Shown here: positions 1 to 9,068 of the stretch, piece after piece
How positions within the stretch are numbered: position 1 is the stretch's first letter
How the letters are laid out: every line of letters begins with the position of its first letter
DNA from: Thiohalomonas sp963783235
GTDB lineage: Bacteria; Pseudomonadota; Gammaproteobacteria; Thiohalomonadales; Thiohalomonadaceae
DNA length: 64,000 bases
Reading direction: 5' to 3'
Assembly (NCBI GenBank): GCA_963783235.1
Contig: CAWAMN010000002.1
Coordinates: 1,240,001-1,304,000 of the forward strand
The notes under the pieces: generated by a model
Database searches by the model: none
Seen by the model: the letters and a program-made list of their open reading frames with translations, nothing else
What the model was told of the DNA's origin: nothing
Program-made: the position numbers and the translations under genes

Positions 1-387
1 CCGGGCCGTCTCGGCCCCCAGGGGGGTCGGATTGCGGCTGCCGACCATGGCCAGTTGGGGCCCGGTGAGCAGCACGGCATCGCCGCGGACGAAGAGGAGC
101 GGAGGGGGATCGGCAGTGGTCGAGAGCTGGGGCGGGTAATCGGCCCCATTCAGGGTGAGAATTCGGCAATCGGGCTCTTCGGCCCAGGCGAGATCGCGTT
201 TGACCGCCTCCCAATCCGGACGTTTCAGGTAGTCCCCGAGAGCCCCTCTTTCGCCGCCTTCCCGAAAAAGAGCAGCGGCACCGCCGTAGCGTTCCATGAG
301 TTCGGCAAAGGCCACGGGGCCCACGCCCGGCACGTGGAGAAGCGCTAGTCGATAACGCAACTCCTCCCTGTCATTGATGGCTTGCAA
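1..387 (-). CDS. dprA: DprA DNA-processing protein, N-terminal part (cut by window edge)
   Basis: N-terminal part of DprA/Smf, the cytoplasmic protein that loads RecA on incoming single-stranded DNA during transformation. The minus strand reads a helix-hairpin-helix-like start (RYRLALLHVPGVGPVAFAEL), then YPPQL, DPPPLLFVRGD and LAMVGSRNPTPLGAE, the opening of the Rossmann-type DprA domain. The rest lies beyond base 1. The frame is closed by a TGA just upstream of a GTG at 423. A TTG at 387 preceded at good distance by AAGGA fits the usual DprA N-terminus better, so I chose it; GTG at 423 is the alternative. Downstream of, and co-oriented with, the LysM lipoprotein gene, the usual gammaproteobacterial order. 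Confidence 0.85.
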   Translation of the reverse strand, partial: MQAINDREELRYRLALLHVPGVGPVAFAELMERYGGAAALFREGGERGALGDYLKRPDWEAVKRDLAWAEEPDCRILTLNGADYPPQLSTTADPPPLLFVRGDAVLLTGPQLAMVGSRNPTPLGAETAR

Positions 388-534
388 TAGACGGCGTTCC
401 TTCGAAGTCCGGGTACTCTGCACGGATCAGAGGCGAGGAGGGGCGCGGAGACTTCGAACCCCCGGATGTCGCTCGTTCGGCATCCGTCTGCAGATTCGTC
501 GCTCCCCTCGCCTCTCGGATACCTCTGCGAAGGA

Positions 535-1650
535 TTAGGGATTGGTGACCCGATCCAGCACGTGCATGGGGCGGGTCGCATCCATAATCAGCGCGTAGCT
601 CATTTTCTCGAACGGGCGGAAAATCATCATCAGGCCTGCAAGCTGATCAGGCAGGACGACGGTATCGCCGGTCACCGGGTCGCGCACGCTTCGTCCCTGC
701 TGATAGACCGAGAGCACATGGCCCGCTTCCATCCCCTCGCGCAGCCCGAGATTGACCGCCACCACCTGATACTGGCCGATCTGCGACACGCCGTCGACGA
801 CCGCCACGATTCGCCCTTCCACCTCTTGTTTCGGTGCCTGCGGAACAAAATTGGTGGTGATTCGCTCCTGGGTCCCCGGAAGCAATCGATCGCCGTTCAG
901 GGCCTCCCGCTGGGACTCGGCCAATTCCATGGTGGCTGGATCGCCGAACTGCCGTACCTTGGCATCGGCGACGTGAATCGCTTCGTAGCCGAGCACCTCG
1001 TCGGGATCGTCCGGATTTCGGTACGCCTGCCCCTTTCGCACGACCACGTATTCGGCCACGCTCGGCTCATCGATGCCGCGTACGTAGATAGTATTACCGG
1101 TCGCGGCGATGAGGTGTTCGTCGGCGGTGGCGATGATGTAGGGTGCCGCTTCCAGCTCCTCCTCATCCACCACGCGTGGCCGCTGCAGGAAGGGACGGAT
1201 CGCATCCAGAGGAATGGTCGGAATGGCCCGATCCAGCTCTTCAACCCGGACCTTGGGCGACAGTCGCACGGTCGGCCGCTCCTCGGCGCGCTGAACTTTG
1301 AGCGTCGGGCGTCCATCTATATATATCAGTGCGAGAATGTCACCCGGGTAGATCAGGTGCGGATTCTCGATATAGGAGTTCTGCTGCCACAGTTCGGGCC
1401 AGCGCCAGGGATCCCGAAGGAAGCGACCGGCGATATCCCACAATGTATCGCCCTTTTTAACCACGTACCGCTCGGGGTAGTCGGGTTTGAGGACTATGGG
1501 CTCCGGCTTCACGGCGGGAGCGGCCGGTTCCACGACAGGCTCGGGTTCGGTGATCGCTTCTGCCGGAGTTTCCGGCGGTGTGCTGGCACAGCCGTAAAGC
1601 AGTGCGGCCACAGCCGCTGTCAGCAAGGAGCGAAATGTGGGCTTATCCAT
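535..1650 (-). CDS. LysM-domain lipoprotein
   Basis: Predicted lipoprotein with a peptidoglycan-binding LysM domain. Residues 1-21 form a signal sequence ending in the lipobox LLYGC. A Pro/Glu-rich linker follows to about residue 55, then a LysM motif (RYVVKKGDTLWDIAGRFL, then WPELWQ) at about 60-110. The remaining ~260 residues have no motif I can name. ATG codons occur at 1656 and 1650; the second has GAAGGG at better distance, so I use it. This gene is commonly found between dprA and a divergent def, as here. Exact cellular role unknown. Confidence 0.85.
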   Translation of the reverse strand: MDKPTFRSLLTAAVAALLYGCASTPPETPAEAITEPEPVVEPAAPAVKPEPIVLKPDYPERYVVKKGDTLWDIAGRFLRDPWRWPELWQQNSYIENPHLIYPGDILALIYIDGRPTLKVQRAEERPTVRLSPKVRVEELDRAIPTIPLDAIRPFLQRPRVVDEEELEAAPYIIATADEHLIAATGNTIYVRGIDEPSVAEYVVVRKGQAYRNPDDPDEVLGYEAIHVADAKVRQFGDPATMELAESQREALNGDRLLPGTQERITTNFVPQAPKQEVEGRIVAVVDGVSQIGQYQVVAVNLGLREGMEAGHVLSVYQQGRSVRDPVTGDTVVLPDQLAGLMMIFRPFEKMSYALIMDATRPMHVLDRVTNP

Positions 1651-1889
1651 GGACATCCCTTCGGTTAGGCAACCTGGGCCGAGTTTATCGGAAAACGAAC
1701 AGCGTCGACAGTGTGGGCGTCACAATGACGAATTCAGTATGATCAGGGACACGGACTCTGCCGGATTGTGGGTCATTCTGCCACTGTGCTGTTCACGGGC
1801 AAGCGCTTTTCCGGAAGGCGATAATGCCATAATTCGACAGACTCCTCGCCGATGAATGCAAGCAACTCCCAACGGACCGGAAACACTCT
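1651..1889. promoter_or_regulatory. Divergent promoter region between LysM gene and def
   Basis: A 239-base gap between two divergently read genes must hold promoters for both. AT-rich hexamers resembling -10 boxes occur near the def side (GATAAT and CATAAT around 1821-1833), but no convincing -35 partner could be assigned. Location is inferred from gene orientation. Confidence 0.35.
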
Positions 1890-2393
1890 ATGGCGATTCT
1901 GAACATTTTACATTTTCCCGATCCGCGGCTGCGAAACAGGGCCGAACCGGTGGAATCGGTCGATGATGGAATTCGGCAGCTGGTCGACGACATGCTCGAG
2001 ACCATGTACGACGCGCCCGGCATCGGGTTGGCCGCGACTCAGGTCAATGTGGCCAGGCAGCTGGTCGTCATCGACATCTCCGAAGAGCGCAATGATCCGC
2101 TGGTTCTGATTAATGCCGAAATCCTGGAGAAGGACGGTATGGAAGAGATGGAGGAGGGTTGCCTCTCGGTGCCGGGATTCTTCGAAAAGGTACAGCGTGC
2201 CGACCGGGTTAGAGTCCGTGCCCTCGACCGGGACGGCGAGGCTTTCGAGATGGAGGCGGAGGGCCTGCTGGCCGTCTGCATTCAGCACGAGCTCGACCAC
2301 CTCGAAGGCAAACTGTTCGTCGACTATCTCTCCAGTCTCAAGCGCCAACGTATTCAGAAGAAACTGGAAAAGCAGCGCCGACAGGCCATGTAG
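1890..2393 (+). CDS. def: Peptide deformylase
   Basis: Metallo-hydrolase that removes the N-formyl group from nascent proteins. At 167 residues it has normal length. All three signature motifs are present: GIGLAATQV (about 44-52), EGCLSVPG with metal ligand Cys91, and QHELDHLEG with ligands His133 and His137 and catalytic Glu134. It is the first gene of the def-fmt-rsmB run; fmt follows after 35 bases, so the enzymes that remove and add the formyl group are encoded together. The start ATG gives the typical MAILNIL beginning. Confidence 0.98.
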   Translation: MAILNILHFPDPRLRNRAEPVESVDDGIRQLVDDMLETMYDAPGIGLAATQVNVARQLVVIDISEERNDPLVLINAEILEKDGMEEMEEGCLSVPGFFEKVQRADRVRVRALDRDGEAFEMEAEGLLAVCIQHELDHLEGKLFVDYLSSLKRQRIQKKLEKQRRQAM

Positions 2394-2428
2394 GCCCCCG
2401 GGCCGCCCCAACGAGAACAATAATTCCG

Positions 2429-3376
2429 ATGCCCGAACCACTGAATATCGTCTTCGCCGGCACACCCGAGTTTGCCGCCGCATCGCTACAGGCCCTGCTC
2501 GATTCCCGCCACCGTGTGACGGCGGTGTATACGCAGCCCGACCGACCGGCCGGTCGCGGCCGCAAGCTGAAGGCCAGTCCGGTGAAGCTGCTGGCGCAAG
2601 AGCATGAATTGCCCGTCTACCAGCCCGTCAGCCTCAAGGCGCCCGAAGAACAGGAGAGGCTCGCCGCCCTGGCTCCGGATGTGATGGTGGTCGCCGCCTA
2701 CGGTTTAATCCTGCCGAAAACCGTACTGGAGATCCCGCGCCACGGCTGCCTCAATGTGCATGCCTCCCTGCTGCCGCGCTGGCGGGGTGCCGCCCCCATT
2801 CATCGCGCCATTTTGACCGGTGACGAAGAGACCGGCATCACCATCATGCAGATGGATGTGGGTCTGGATACCGGTGCCATGCTCCACAAGCGCAGAACCC
2901 CGATCCACCCGGACGACACCTCACAAACTCTCCATGATCGGCTGGCGGTGTTGGGTGGCGAGGCCCTGCTGAAGGCCCTCGATAAACTGGAGGCCGGGGA
3001 GCTGGAACCGGAACCGCAGGACGATACACAGGCCAACTATGCCGCCAAACTCAGCAAATCCGAGTCCCTTCTCGACTGGGGACTCCCGGCCGAGGTGCTG
3101 GACCGTCAGGTGCGGGCTTTCAATCCCTGGCCGGTGGCACAAACGAGCTGGCAGGGCGACACCCTTCGGGTCTGGGAGGCGGAACCCACCGACATTGCCA
3201 ACGAAAAGGCCCCGCCGGGGACAGTGGTGGCCGGGACCCGGGACGGCATCGATGTGGCCACGGGCGCCGGCGTTCTGCGCCTGAAGCGGATACAGCTGCC
3301 CGGCAAACGCCCCATGGATGTTGCGGATTTCATCAATGCCTACCGCATCGAAGGGGAGCGGCTCGGGGATGGCTAA
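2429..3376 (+). CDS. fmt: Methionyl-tRNA formyltransferase
   Basis: Transfers a formyl group from 10-formyl-tetrahydrofolate to initiator Met-tRNA. The 315 residues match the family. The N-terminal domain has the start IVFAGTPEFAAASL, and the catalytic stretch is LNVHASLLPRWRGAAPIHRAI (about 106-126) followed by GITIMQMDVGLDTGAML. The C-terminal tRNA-binding domain follows from about residue 205. The stop overlaps the ATG of rsmB, indicating translational coupling. Confidence 0.98.
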   Translation: MPEPLNIVFAGTPEFAAASLQALLDSRHRVTAVYTQPDRPAGRGRKLKASPVKLLAQEHELPVYQPVSLKAPEEQERLAALAPDVMVVAAYGLILPKTVLEIPRHGCLNVHASLLPRWRGAAPIHRAILTGDEETGITIMQMDVGLDTGAMLHKRRTPIHPDDTSQTLHDRLAVLGGEALLKALDKLEAGELEPEPQDDTQANYAAKLSKSESLLDWGLPAEVLDRQVRAFNPWPVAQTSWQGDTLRVWEAEPTDIANEKAPPGTVVAGTRDGIDVATGAGVLRLKRIQLPGKRPMDVADFINAYRIEGERLGDG

Positions 3377-4670
3377 AGGCGCGTCGCCACGGGTCAGTGC
3401 CGCACGGATGGTCGCGGGCGTACTGGGCGGCCGTTCGCTCAGTGAACTTGCTTTGCGCGGCCTGGACGGACTGGCGCCCAGGGACCGGGCCCTCGCCCAG
3501 GAGCTGGCCTACGGGACTGTTCGCTGGCAGCCGCGGCTCGCCGCCGTTCTGAAGCAGTTGCTCTCCAAGCCGCTCAAGGCCAAGGAGCGGGAGGTGGAAG
3601 CCCTTCTGCTGGTGGGGCTCTACCAACTCCTGTTTCTCGATATACCTCCCCACGCCGCCGTGGGGGAGACGGTGGCCGCGGTTCGGCCGCTGAAGAAAGA
3701 GTGGGCACGGGGCCTTATCAATGCGGTACTGCGCCGCGCCGGACGTGAAGGCCAGGCGCTGCTTGAGTCCATTAGCGGTGATGAGAGCGCAACCAGCGCC
3801 CATCCGGCCTGGCTCGTCCAACGGCTCCGGACCGATTGGCCGCAGCGCTGGCAGGCGGTGGTGGAGGCGAACAATGCCCGTCCCCCCATGACCCTGCGGG
3901 TGAATGCCCGGCACTCGACGCGCGAGGCGTACCTCGAAGCGCTGCAAACGGCCGGTATCGGCGCCAGGGCCAGCGAATTCACGCCGAGTGGCGTTCGCCT
4001 CGAAAACCCGGTGGGGGTAGAGCGGCTGCCGGGCTTCGAGGGGGGCAGCGCCTCGGTGCAGGATGAGGCCGCCCAGCTCGCCGCCGGCCTCGTTGCACCC
4101 GAAGCCGGCGAACGCATCCTTGATGCCTGTGCCGCCCCCGGCGGCAAGACCGGGCATCTTCTTGAGAGCGCCCCCCAAGCCCGTGTGCTCGCCCTTGATA
4201 GCGATGCCGGGCGGCTGCAGCGGGTTCGGGAAAACCTCACCCGCCTCGGCCTGTGCGCCGAGATCGCGGTGGGCGATGCGGGGGAGCCCGGCGGCTGGTG
4301 GGATGGAGAACCCTTCGATCGCATTCTCCTCGATGCGCCCTGTTCGGGAACCGGCGTGATTCGCCGCCATCCCGACATCAAACTGCTCCGTCGCGCCGAC
4401 GATATCGCTGCCCTGGTGCAGGAGCAGAAGCGGCTGCTTGAGGCACTGTGGCCCTTGTTGAGGCCAGGCGGTATGCTTGTCTATTCCACCTGCTCGGTCC
4501 TGCGCGATGAAAACGATCGCCAACTTGCCGCTTTTCTGGCGTCCCGCGATGATGCGGTGGAAGAGCCGATTGTTGCATCATGGGGCCGTTCAGAAGCGGT
4601 GGGCCGACAAATACTCCCGGGCGAGAACGGAATGGACGGCTTCTATTACGCGCGCCTTCGCAAAAGATAG
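3369..4670 (+). CDS. rsmB: 16S rRNA (cytosine-967-C5)-methyltransferase
   Basis: Methylates C967 of 16S rRNA. It is 433 residues from the ATG at 3369, which overlaps the fmt stop; a longer upstream frame exists but would overlap fmt by 59 bases. The N-terminal ~140 residues form the NusB-like RNA-binding domain. The SAM-binding motif is LDACAAPGGKTGHLLE, followed by LDAPCSGTGVIRRHPDIK with one conserved Cys and VYSTCSV with the catalytic Cys. Third gene of the def-fmt-rsmB operon. Confidence 0.97.
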   Translation: MAKGASPRVSAARMVAGVLGGRSLSELALRGLDGLAPRDRALAQELAYGTVRWQPRLAAVLKQLLSKPLKAKEREVEALLLVGLYQLLFLDIPPHAAVGETVAAVRPLKKEWARGLINAVLRRAGREGQALLESISGDESATSAHPAWLVQRLRTDWPQRWQAVVEANNARPPMTLRVNARHSTREAYLEALQTAGIGARASEFTPSGVRLENPVGVERLPGFEGGSASVQDEAAQLAAGLVAPEAGERILDACAAPGGKTGHLLESAPQARVLALDSDAGRLQRVRENLTRLGLCAEIAVGDAGEPGGWWDGEPFDRILLDAPCSGTGVIRRHPDIKLLRRADDIAALVQEQKRLLEALWPLLRPGGMLVYSTCSVLRDENDRQLAAFLASRDDAVEEPIVASWGRSEAVGRQILPGENGMDGFYYARLRKR

Positions 4671-4674
4671 GAAC

Positions 4675-5232
4675 ATGTTGAAGCGCTGGCTCTCCACATT
4701 GGTATTCGCCCTGCTGCCGCTCTCCCCGGTACTGGCGGATGCCGAATTTGCTGTCGAGGATGCGGAAACCCGCCTTGAGGGCGGCGTCTACCTGCTCGAC
4801 GCGGAGGTCGACTACCGCTTCTCCGATGAGGCGCTGGAGGCGCTGGACAGCGGCGTTCCCCTGGTCCTGGTCCTGGACATCGAAGTGGAGCAAACCCGCC
4901 CCTGGTGGTGGTATGACATCGAGGTGGCCACGCTGGAACAGCGCTTCGAGATCCAGTACCACGCCCTCTCCGACCAGTACCTGCTCAGCAACATCAACAG
5001 CGGCGCGCTCTATGCCTATCCGACGCTCTCCTCGATCGGGGACGCGCTCGGGCGTATCCGCAGCCTGCCGTTACTCGATGCCAACCTGATCGAGCCGAAT
5101 GCCACTTACGAGGTGCAACTGAGACTGCGCCTCGATATCGAGGCCCTACCTTCGCCGCTGCGCCCCCTCGCCTATGTAACACCGGGGTGGCGCCTCTCGA
5201 GTGACTGGTACGCATGCGCATTGACCCCCTGA
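4675..5232 (+). CDS. DUF4390 exported protein
   Basis: A 185-residue protein with a Sec signal peptide (about 1-22, ending PVLADA) and one DUF4390 domain, rich in beta-strand-like sequence including QTRPWWWYDIEV. Its function is not established. It starts 5 bases after rsmB and overlaps ntrY by 19 bases, so it is probably co-translated with the sensor. DUF4390 genes are typically found directly upstream of ntrY, and a periplasmic partner role for NtrY is a reasonable but unproven inference. Confidence 0.88.
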   Translation: MLKRWLSTLVFALLPLSPVLADAEFAVEDAETRLEGGVYLLDAEVDYRFSDEALEALDSGVPLVLVLDIEVEQTRPWWWYDIEVATLEQRFEIQYHALSDQYLLSNINSGALYAYPTLSSIGDALGRIRSLPLLDANLIEPNATYEVQLRLRLDIEALPSPLRPLAYVTPGWRLSSDWYACALTP

Positions 5233-7442
5233 AGCGTCTCTTCTCGGGGGCGCGGCCGGTAGCGCTGCTGTTTGGGCTGCTGCTTACCTCGCTCTACCTG
5301 ATGAGCGGCGCCACCCAAAATTCAGCCACGTTCGACCAGCTCTATTCGCTGCTGCTGGCGGTGAACATCATTGCACTGGTACTGCTGGTCGGGCTGATTC
5401 TCCGCCACCTGTGGCGGCTGGTGGTCCAGTACCGCCAGCGATCACCGGGTTCCCGCCTGACCGCCCGACTGGTGGTGATGTTCGTGATTCTCGCCGTTGC
5501 CCCGGTTTCGGTGGTCTACTATTTCGCCCTCCAGTTCCTGGACCGGGGCATCGACAGCTGGTTCGATGTCCGTGTCGAGCAGGCCCTGAACGATGCCCTG
5601 GACATGGGGCGCACCGCCCTCGACGGCCGGGTGCGCAAGCTGCTGCGCGAAAGTCGTCAAATGGCCGAGGAGCTCTCCACACTGCCCTCTCCGTCGACAA
5701 CGCTGCGCCTGAACGATCTCCGCTCGCGGAGCGAGGCCCTCGAACTGACCCTGCTGACACTCGACGGCAAGGTCATCTCCAGCAGCAGCGCGGAACCGGC
5801 GGAACTGGTTCCCGCCATTCCCAATTCCGCGGTGCTGCTGCAGCTGCGCCAGGGAAATGATTTTGCGGCCCTGGAGCCGGTGAATGAGGGCGGCGGACTC
5901 CAGGTACGGGTCGCGGTGCCGGTCCCCAAGAGCCACCCCACCGGCGAAGAGCGGGCACTGCACGCGCTGTTTTCGGTCCCTGGGCGGCTCAGCCAACTGG
6001 CCGACTCGGTCCAGTCGGCATTCGCCGATTACCGCGAGCTGGCCTTTTTGCGCCAACCGCTCAAATACAGTTTCATGCTGACCCTCTCGCTGGTCCTGCT
6101 GCTCTCATTGCTCACCGCCGTATGGGCGGCGTTCTTTGCGGCGCGGCGGCTGGTGGCCCCCATTTCCGACCTGGTGGAAGGCACCCGGGCGGTGGCCGCG
6201 GGCGACTACGACAAGAAACTGCCGCTGCCCGGGCGGGATGAACTCGGTTTTCTGGTGCGCTCTTTCAACGAGATGACGCGAAAGATAGCGCTGGCGCGGG
6301 ATGAGGCGCACAAAAGTCAGCAGCACGCCGAGGAGCAGCGCAGCTACCTGGAGACCGTCCTCGGCCATCTCTCCTCGGGGGTGCTCACCGTCGATACCAA
6401 TCTGGTGCTTCGCACCACCAATGCCACGGCCGGACACATCCTGGGTGTCGAGCTGGCCCCGCTGCTCGGACGTCCGTTCACCGAACTGCGCGAGCGCCAC
6501 CCGGCACTGGAATCGCTGGTGGACTCCCTTTTGCCGCGGCTGAACGAGCCGGCGGGCGACTGGCACAGCGAAGTCGTACTGTTCGGCAGCGGCGGCCGAC
6601 AGGTACTGATCTGCCGGGGATCGGCACTGCCGGGCGTGGGTGAGATCCAGGGCGGGCACGTCATCGTCTTCGATGATGTCACTGCCCTTATCCAGGCCCA
6701 GCGAAACGCCGCCTGGGCCGAGGTGGCGCGGCGACTGGCCCACGAAATCAAAAATCCCCTCACGCCTATCCAGCTCTCGGCGGAGCGTCTGCGGCGCAAG
6801 TATCTCAAGGAGATGTCGCCCGAGGAGGCGGATCTACTGGATCGGGCGACCCATACCATCGTCCAGCAGGTGGAGGCGATGAAGACGATGGTTCGCTCCT
6901 TTTCCGAGTACGCCCATACGCCACAAATGGATCTGCGGCCCCTCGATCTCAACGCCGTGGTGGGCGAAGTCGTGGAGCTCTACCGGGGCAACCGGGACGC
7001 GACCATCGAACTGGAGCTGGACCGGGAGCTCTCTCCGGTGGAAGCCGACGCCGGGCGTCTGCGTCAGGTGCTGCACAATCTGATCAAAAACGCCATCGAG
7101 GCCGGCAGCGAGGAGCACCCGGTGAAGGTCACGGTGACAACCTCCTGTCCTTGCGATGACACCTGCCGGTTCGTCCAGCTAAGCCTGACCGACAACGGCC
7201 CGGGGATCCCCGAGGAACTGCTGGGACGGCTTTTCGAGCCCTACGTCACCACCAAACCCAAAGGTTCCGGGCTGGGGCTGGCCATCGTCAAAAAGATCAT
7301 TGAGGAGCACGGTGGTATGTTGAGCGTGGAGAACACGCCACCGAAAGGCGCCAGCGTGATCATTCGCCTGCCCGCTCGGCAGTCGGACGCTCTCGCGTCG
7401 CCATCGCGGTCAACTACAACTGAATTCAAGCTACAAAACTGA
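5214..7442 (+). CDS. ntrY: NtrY-type sensor histidine kinase
   Basis: Membrane sensor kinase of the NtrY/NtrX two-component system. The 742 residues contain N-terminal membrane helices (about 12-105), a periplasmic region to about 285, another helix, a HAMP linker (about 310-365), a PAS domain (about 375-490), and a kinase core with H-box ARRLAHEIKNPLTPIQLSAE (about 502-521), N-box NLIKNAIEAG, G1 DNGPGIPEE and G2 GSGLGLAIVKKI. The partner ntrX begins 11 bases downstream. The family is linked to nitrogen, redox and envelope control in different proteobacteria; the signal here is unknown. Confidence 0.95.
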   Translation: MRIDPLKRLFSGARPVALLFGLLLTSLYLMSGATQNSATFDQLYSLLLAVNIIALVLLVGLILRHLWRLVVQYRQRSPGSRLTARLVVMFVILAVAPVSVVYYFALQFLDRGIDSWFDVRVEQALNDALDMGRTALDGRVRKLLRESRQMAEELSTLPSPSTTLRLNDLRSRSEALELTLLTLDGKVISSSSAEPAELVPAIPNSAVLLQLRQGNDFAALEPVNEGGGLQVRVAVPVPKSHPTGEERALHALFSVPGRLSQLADSVQSAFADYRELAFLRQPLKYSFMLTLSLVLLLSLLTAVWAAFFAARRLVAPISDLVEGTRAVAAGDYDKKLPLPGRDELGFLVRSFNEMTRKIALARDEAHKSQQHAEEQRSYLETVLGHLSSGVLTVDTNLVLRTTNATAGHILGVELAPLLGRPFTELRERHPALESLVDSLLPRLNEPAGDWHSEVVLFGSGGRQVLICRGSALPGVGEIQGGHVIVFDDVTALIQAQRNAAWAEVARRLAHEIKNPLTPIQLSAERLRRKYLKEMSPEEADLLDRATHTIVQQVEAMKTMVRSFSEYAHTPQMDLRPLDLNAVVGEVVELYRGNRDATIELELDRELSPVEADAGRLRQVLHNLIKNAIEAGSEEHPVKVTVTTSCPCDDTCRFVQLSLTDNGPGIPEELLGRLFEPYVTTKPKGSGLGLAIVKKIIEEHGGMLSVENTPPKGASVIIRLPARQSDALASPSRSTTTEFKLQN

Positions 7443-7453
7443 CAAGGAAGGTA

Positions 7454-8818
7454 ATGGCTTCGGCATATATCCTGGTCGTCGATGACGAACCCGACATTCG
7501 TACTCTGCTACAGGAGATCCTCGAAGACGAGGGCTACGAGGTGGCTGCCGCCGACTCCGGCGAAGAGGCGCGCCGCCTGCGACGCATCCGTCGCCCCGAT
7601 TTGGTCCTTCTCGATATCTGGATGCCGGGAATCGACGGCATCTCCCTGCTCAAGGAGTGGAAAGAGGAGGAAGAGGACGGCAGCACGCCGGTCATCATGA
7701 TGTCGGGGCACGGCACCGTGGAGACCGCCGTCGAGGCGACTCGCCTGGGAGCGTACGACTTCATCGAAAAGCCGCTGTCGCTGGCCAAACTGCTGGTGAC
7801 CGTGCAGCGGGCGCTCGAAGCCTACAATCTGTATCGCGAAAATGCCGGCCTCAAGCGCCAGGCACAGCCGGTGACCGAACCGGTGGGCAAAAGCGAAGCC
7901 ATGCGCCGGCTCATCGAGCAGGTGCGCCGCATCGCCCAGCACAACACGGCGGTGCTCATCAACGGCGAGCCGGGTTCCGGCAAAAGCCTGTTCGCCCACT
8001 ACCTCCATGACTCCAGTCCCCGCCGCCGCGGCCCGTTTGTCGATGTGGGGGTCGCCTCGCTGCTGGGGGATAATCCGGCGGTCGAACTCTTCGGCGCCGA
8101 AGAGGAGGGGCATGTCCAGTATGGCCTCATCGAGCAGGCCAGCGGCGGCACGCTGTTCCTGGACGACATCGGTGATATGGATGTGGCCACTCAGGCCCGG
8201 CTGCTGGGCGCCCTGGAAACCGGCCGCTATCATCGCATCGGCGGTAGCGAGGCGGTCAAGACGGACGTGCGTATCGTCGCCGCCACCCGCTACGACCTCG
8301 AACAGCGCATCGCCGAGGGACGCTTTCGCAACGATCTCTTCTACCAGCTCAATGTGGTGCCGCTGACGGTGGCGCCCCTGCGTGAACACGCCGAGGATAT
8401 TCCCGAGCTGTTGAACTTCTATGTGGACTACTTCGTCAGCCAGGACAATCTGCCCTACCGGGATTTCTCGGTGGCGGCGCAGAACCGGCTTCGCCACTAC
8501 GCCTGGCCCGGAAATGTACGGGAACTGAAGAACCTCGTGCAGCGCCTGCTCATCGTCGGCAACCACAGTCAGGTGGATGCCGAAGAGGTCGATGCCGCCC
8601 TTTGGAACACCCAGCGCAGCACCTCACCAGCGGTGGGGATCGCCTTCGACCTGCCCCTTCGCCAGGCGCGCGAGCAGTTCGAACGCACCTATTTCGAGCA
8701 TCTGCTTCGCGAACATGGCGGCAACGTGAACCAGACAGCCCAACACGCCGGCGTCGAACGCACACACCTCTATCGCAAACTGCGGGCGTTGCAAATCGAT
8801 CCGAAGCAGGTCGAGTAG
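7454..8818 (+). CDS. ntrX: NtrX-type response regulator lacking the GAFTGA loop
   Basis: A 454-residue regulator. The receiver domain (about 1-120) has the acidic pair, phospho-acceptor Asp in LVLLDIWMPG and the conserved Lys in IEKPLS. The AAA+ domain has Walker A GEPGSGKS, Walker B TLFLDDIGDM and WPGNVRELKN. The C-terminal helix-turn-helix ends in the Fis-like GNVNQTAQHAGVERTHLYRKL. Where sigma-54 activators carry GAFTGA, this protein reads ELFGAEEEGHVQYGLIEQ: the loop is shortened and the motif absent. It may therefore not activate sigma-54 polymerase. Co-operonic with ntrY. Confidence 0.95.
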   Translation: MASAYILVVDDEPDIRTLLQEILEDEGYEVAAADSGEEARRLRRIRRPDLVLLDIWMPGIDGISLLKEWKEEEEDGSTPVIMMSGHGTVETAVEATRLGAYDFIEKPLSLAKLLVTVQRALEAYNLYRENAGLKRQAQPVTEPVGKSEAMRRLIEQVRRIAQHNTAVLINGEPGSGKSLFAHYLHDSSPRRRGPFVDVGVASLLGDNPAVELFGAEEEGHVQYGLIEQASGGTLFLDDIGDMDVATQARLLGALETGRYHRIGGSEAVKTDVRIVAATRYDLEQRIAEGRFRNDLFYQLNVVPLTVAPLREHAEDIPELLNFYVDYFVSQDNLPYRDFSVAAQNRLRHYAWPGNVRELKNLVQRLLIVGNHSQVDAEEVDAALWNTQRSTSPAVGIAFDLPLRQAREQFERTYFEHLLREHGGNVNQTAQHAGVERTHLYRKLRALQIDPKQVE

Positions 8819-8819
8819 G

Positions 8820-8930
8820 GCGAGTGGCGAGTGGCGAGTGGCGAGTGGCGAGTGGCGAGTGGCGAGTGGCGAGTGGCGAGTGGCGAGTGGCGAGTGGCGA
8901 GTGGCGAGTGGCGAGTGGCGAGTGGCGAGT
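8820..8930. repeat. Heptamer tandem repeat GCGAGTG, about 15.9 copies
   Basis: A perfect tandem array of the 7-base unit GCGAGTG begins two bases after the ntrX stop. Because 7 is not a multiple of 3, all six frames stay open and give spurious repetitive peptides. The ntrX end (CGAGTAG) is one base from the unit (CGAGTGG), so the array may have grown out of the stop-codon region. Likely length-variable by slippage. Confidence 0.97.
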
Positions 8931-8963
8931 CTCCAAAAGTCAACCACACCCCCAGACCCCTGA

Positions 8964-9019
8964 CAACTAGCAACTAGCAACTAGCAACTAGCAACTAGCC
9001 ACTCGCAACTCGCCACTCA
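8964..9019. repeat. Second heptamer array, inverted relative to the first
   Basis: Eight 7-base units: five CAACTAG, then CCACTCG, CAACTCG and CCACTCA. CCACTCG is the exact reverse complement of the CGAGTGG phase of the upstream array, so the two arrays face each other across 33 bases and could pair as a long hairpin between ntrX and trkA. Confidence 0.93.
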
Positions 9020-9068
9020 CCCAGTGGCGCGCTACAATGCGCCTCCCCGAACGCGGCAAACGCGAAGC

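Noticed and set aside
440..525. tRNA-like T-arm (GGGGGTTCGAAGTCTCC on the minus strand) with pairing flanks between dprA and the LysM gene
   Set aside because: The T-loop fits, but no D-arm, anticodon arm or CCA-type acceptor end could be built. Probably a coincidental hairpin.
8550..8980. Repetitive proteins of the HSPLATR type read from the heptamer array
   Set aside because: A 7-base unit keeps all frames open; these are artefacts of the repeat.
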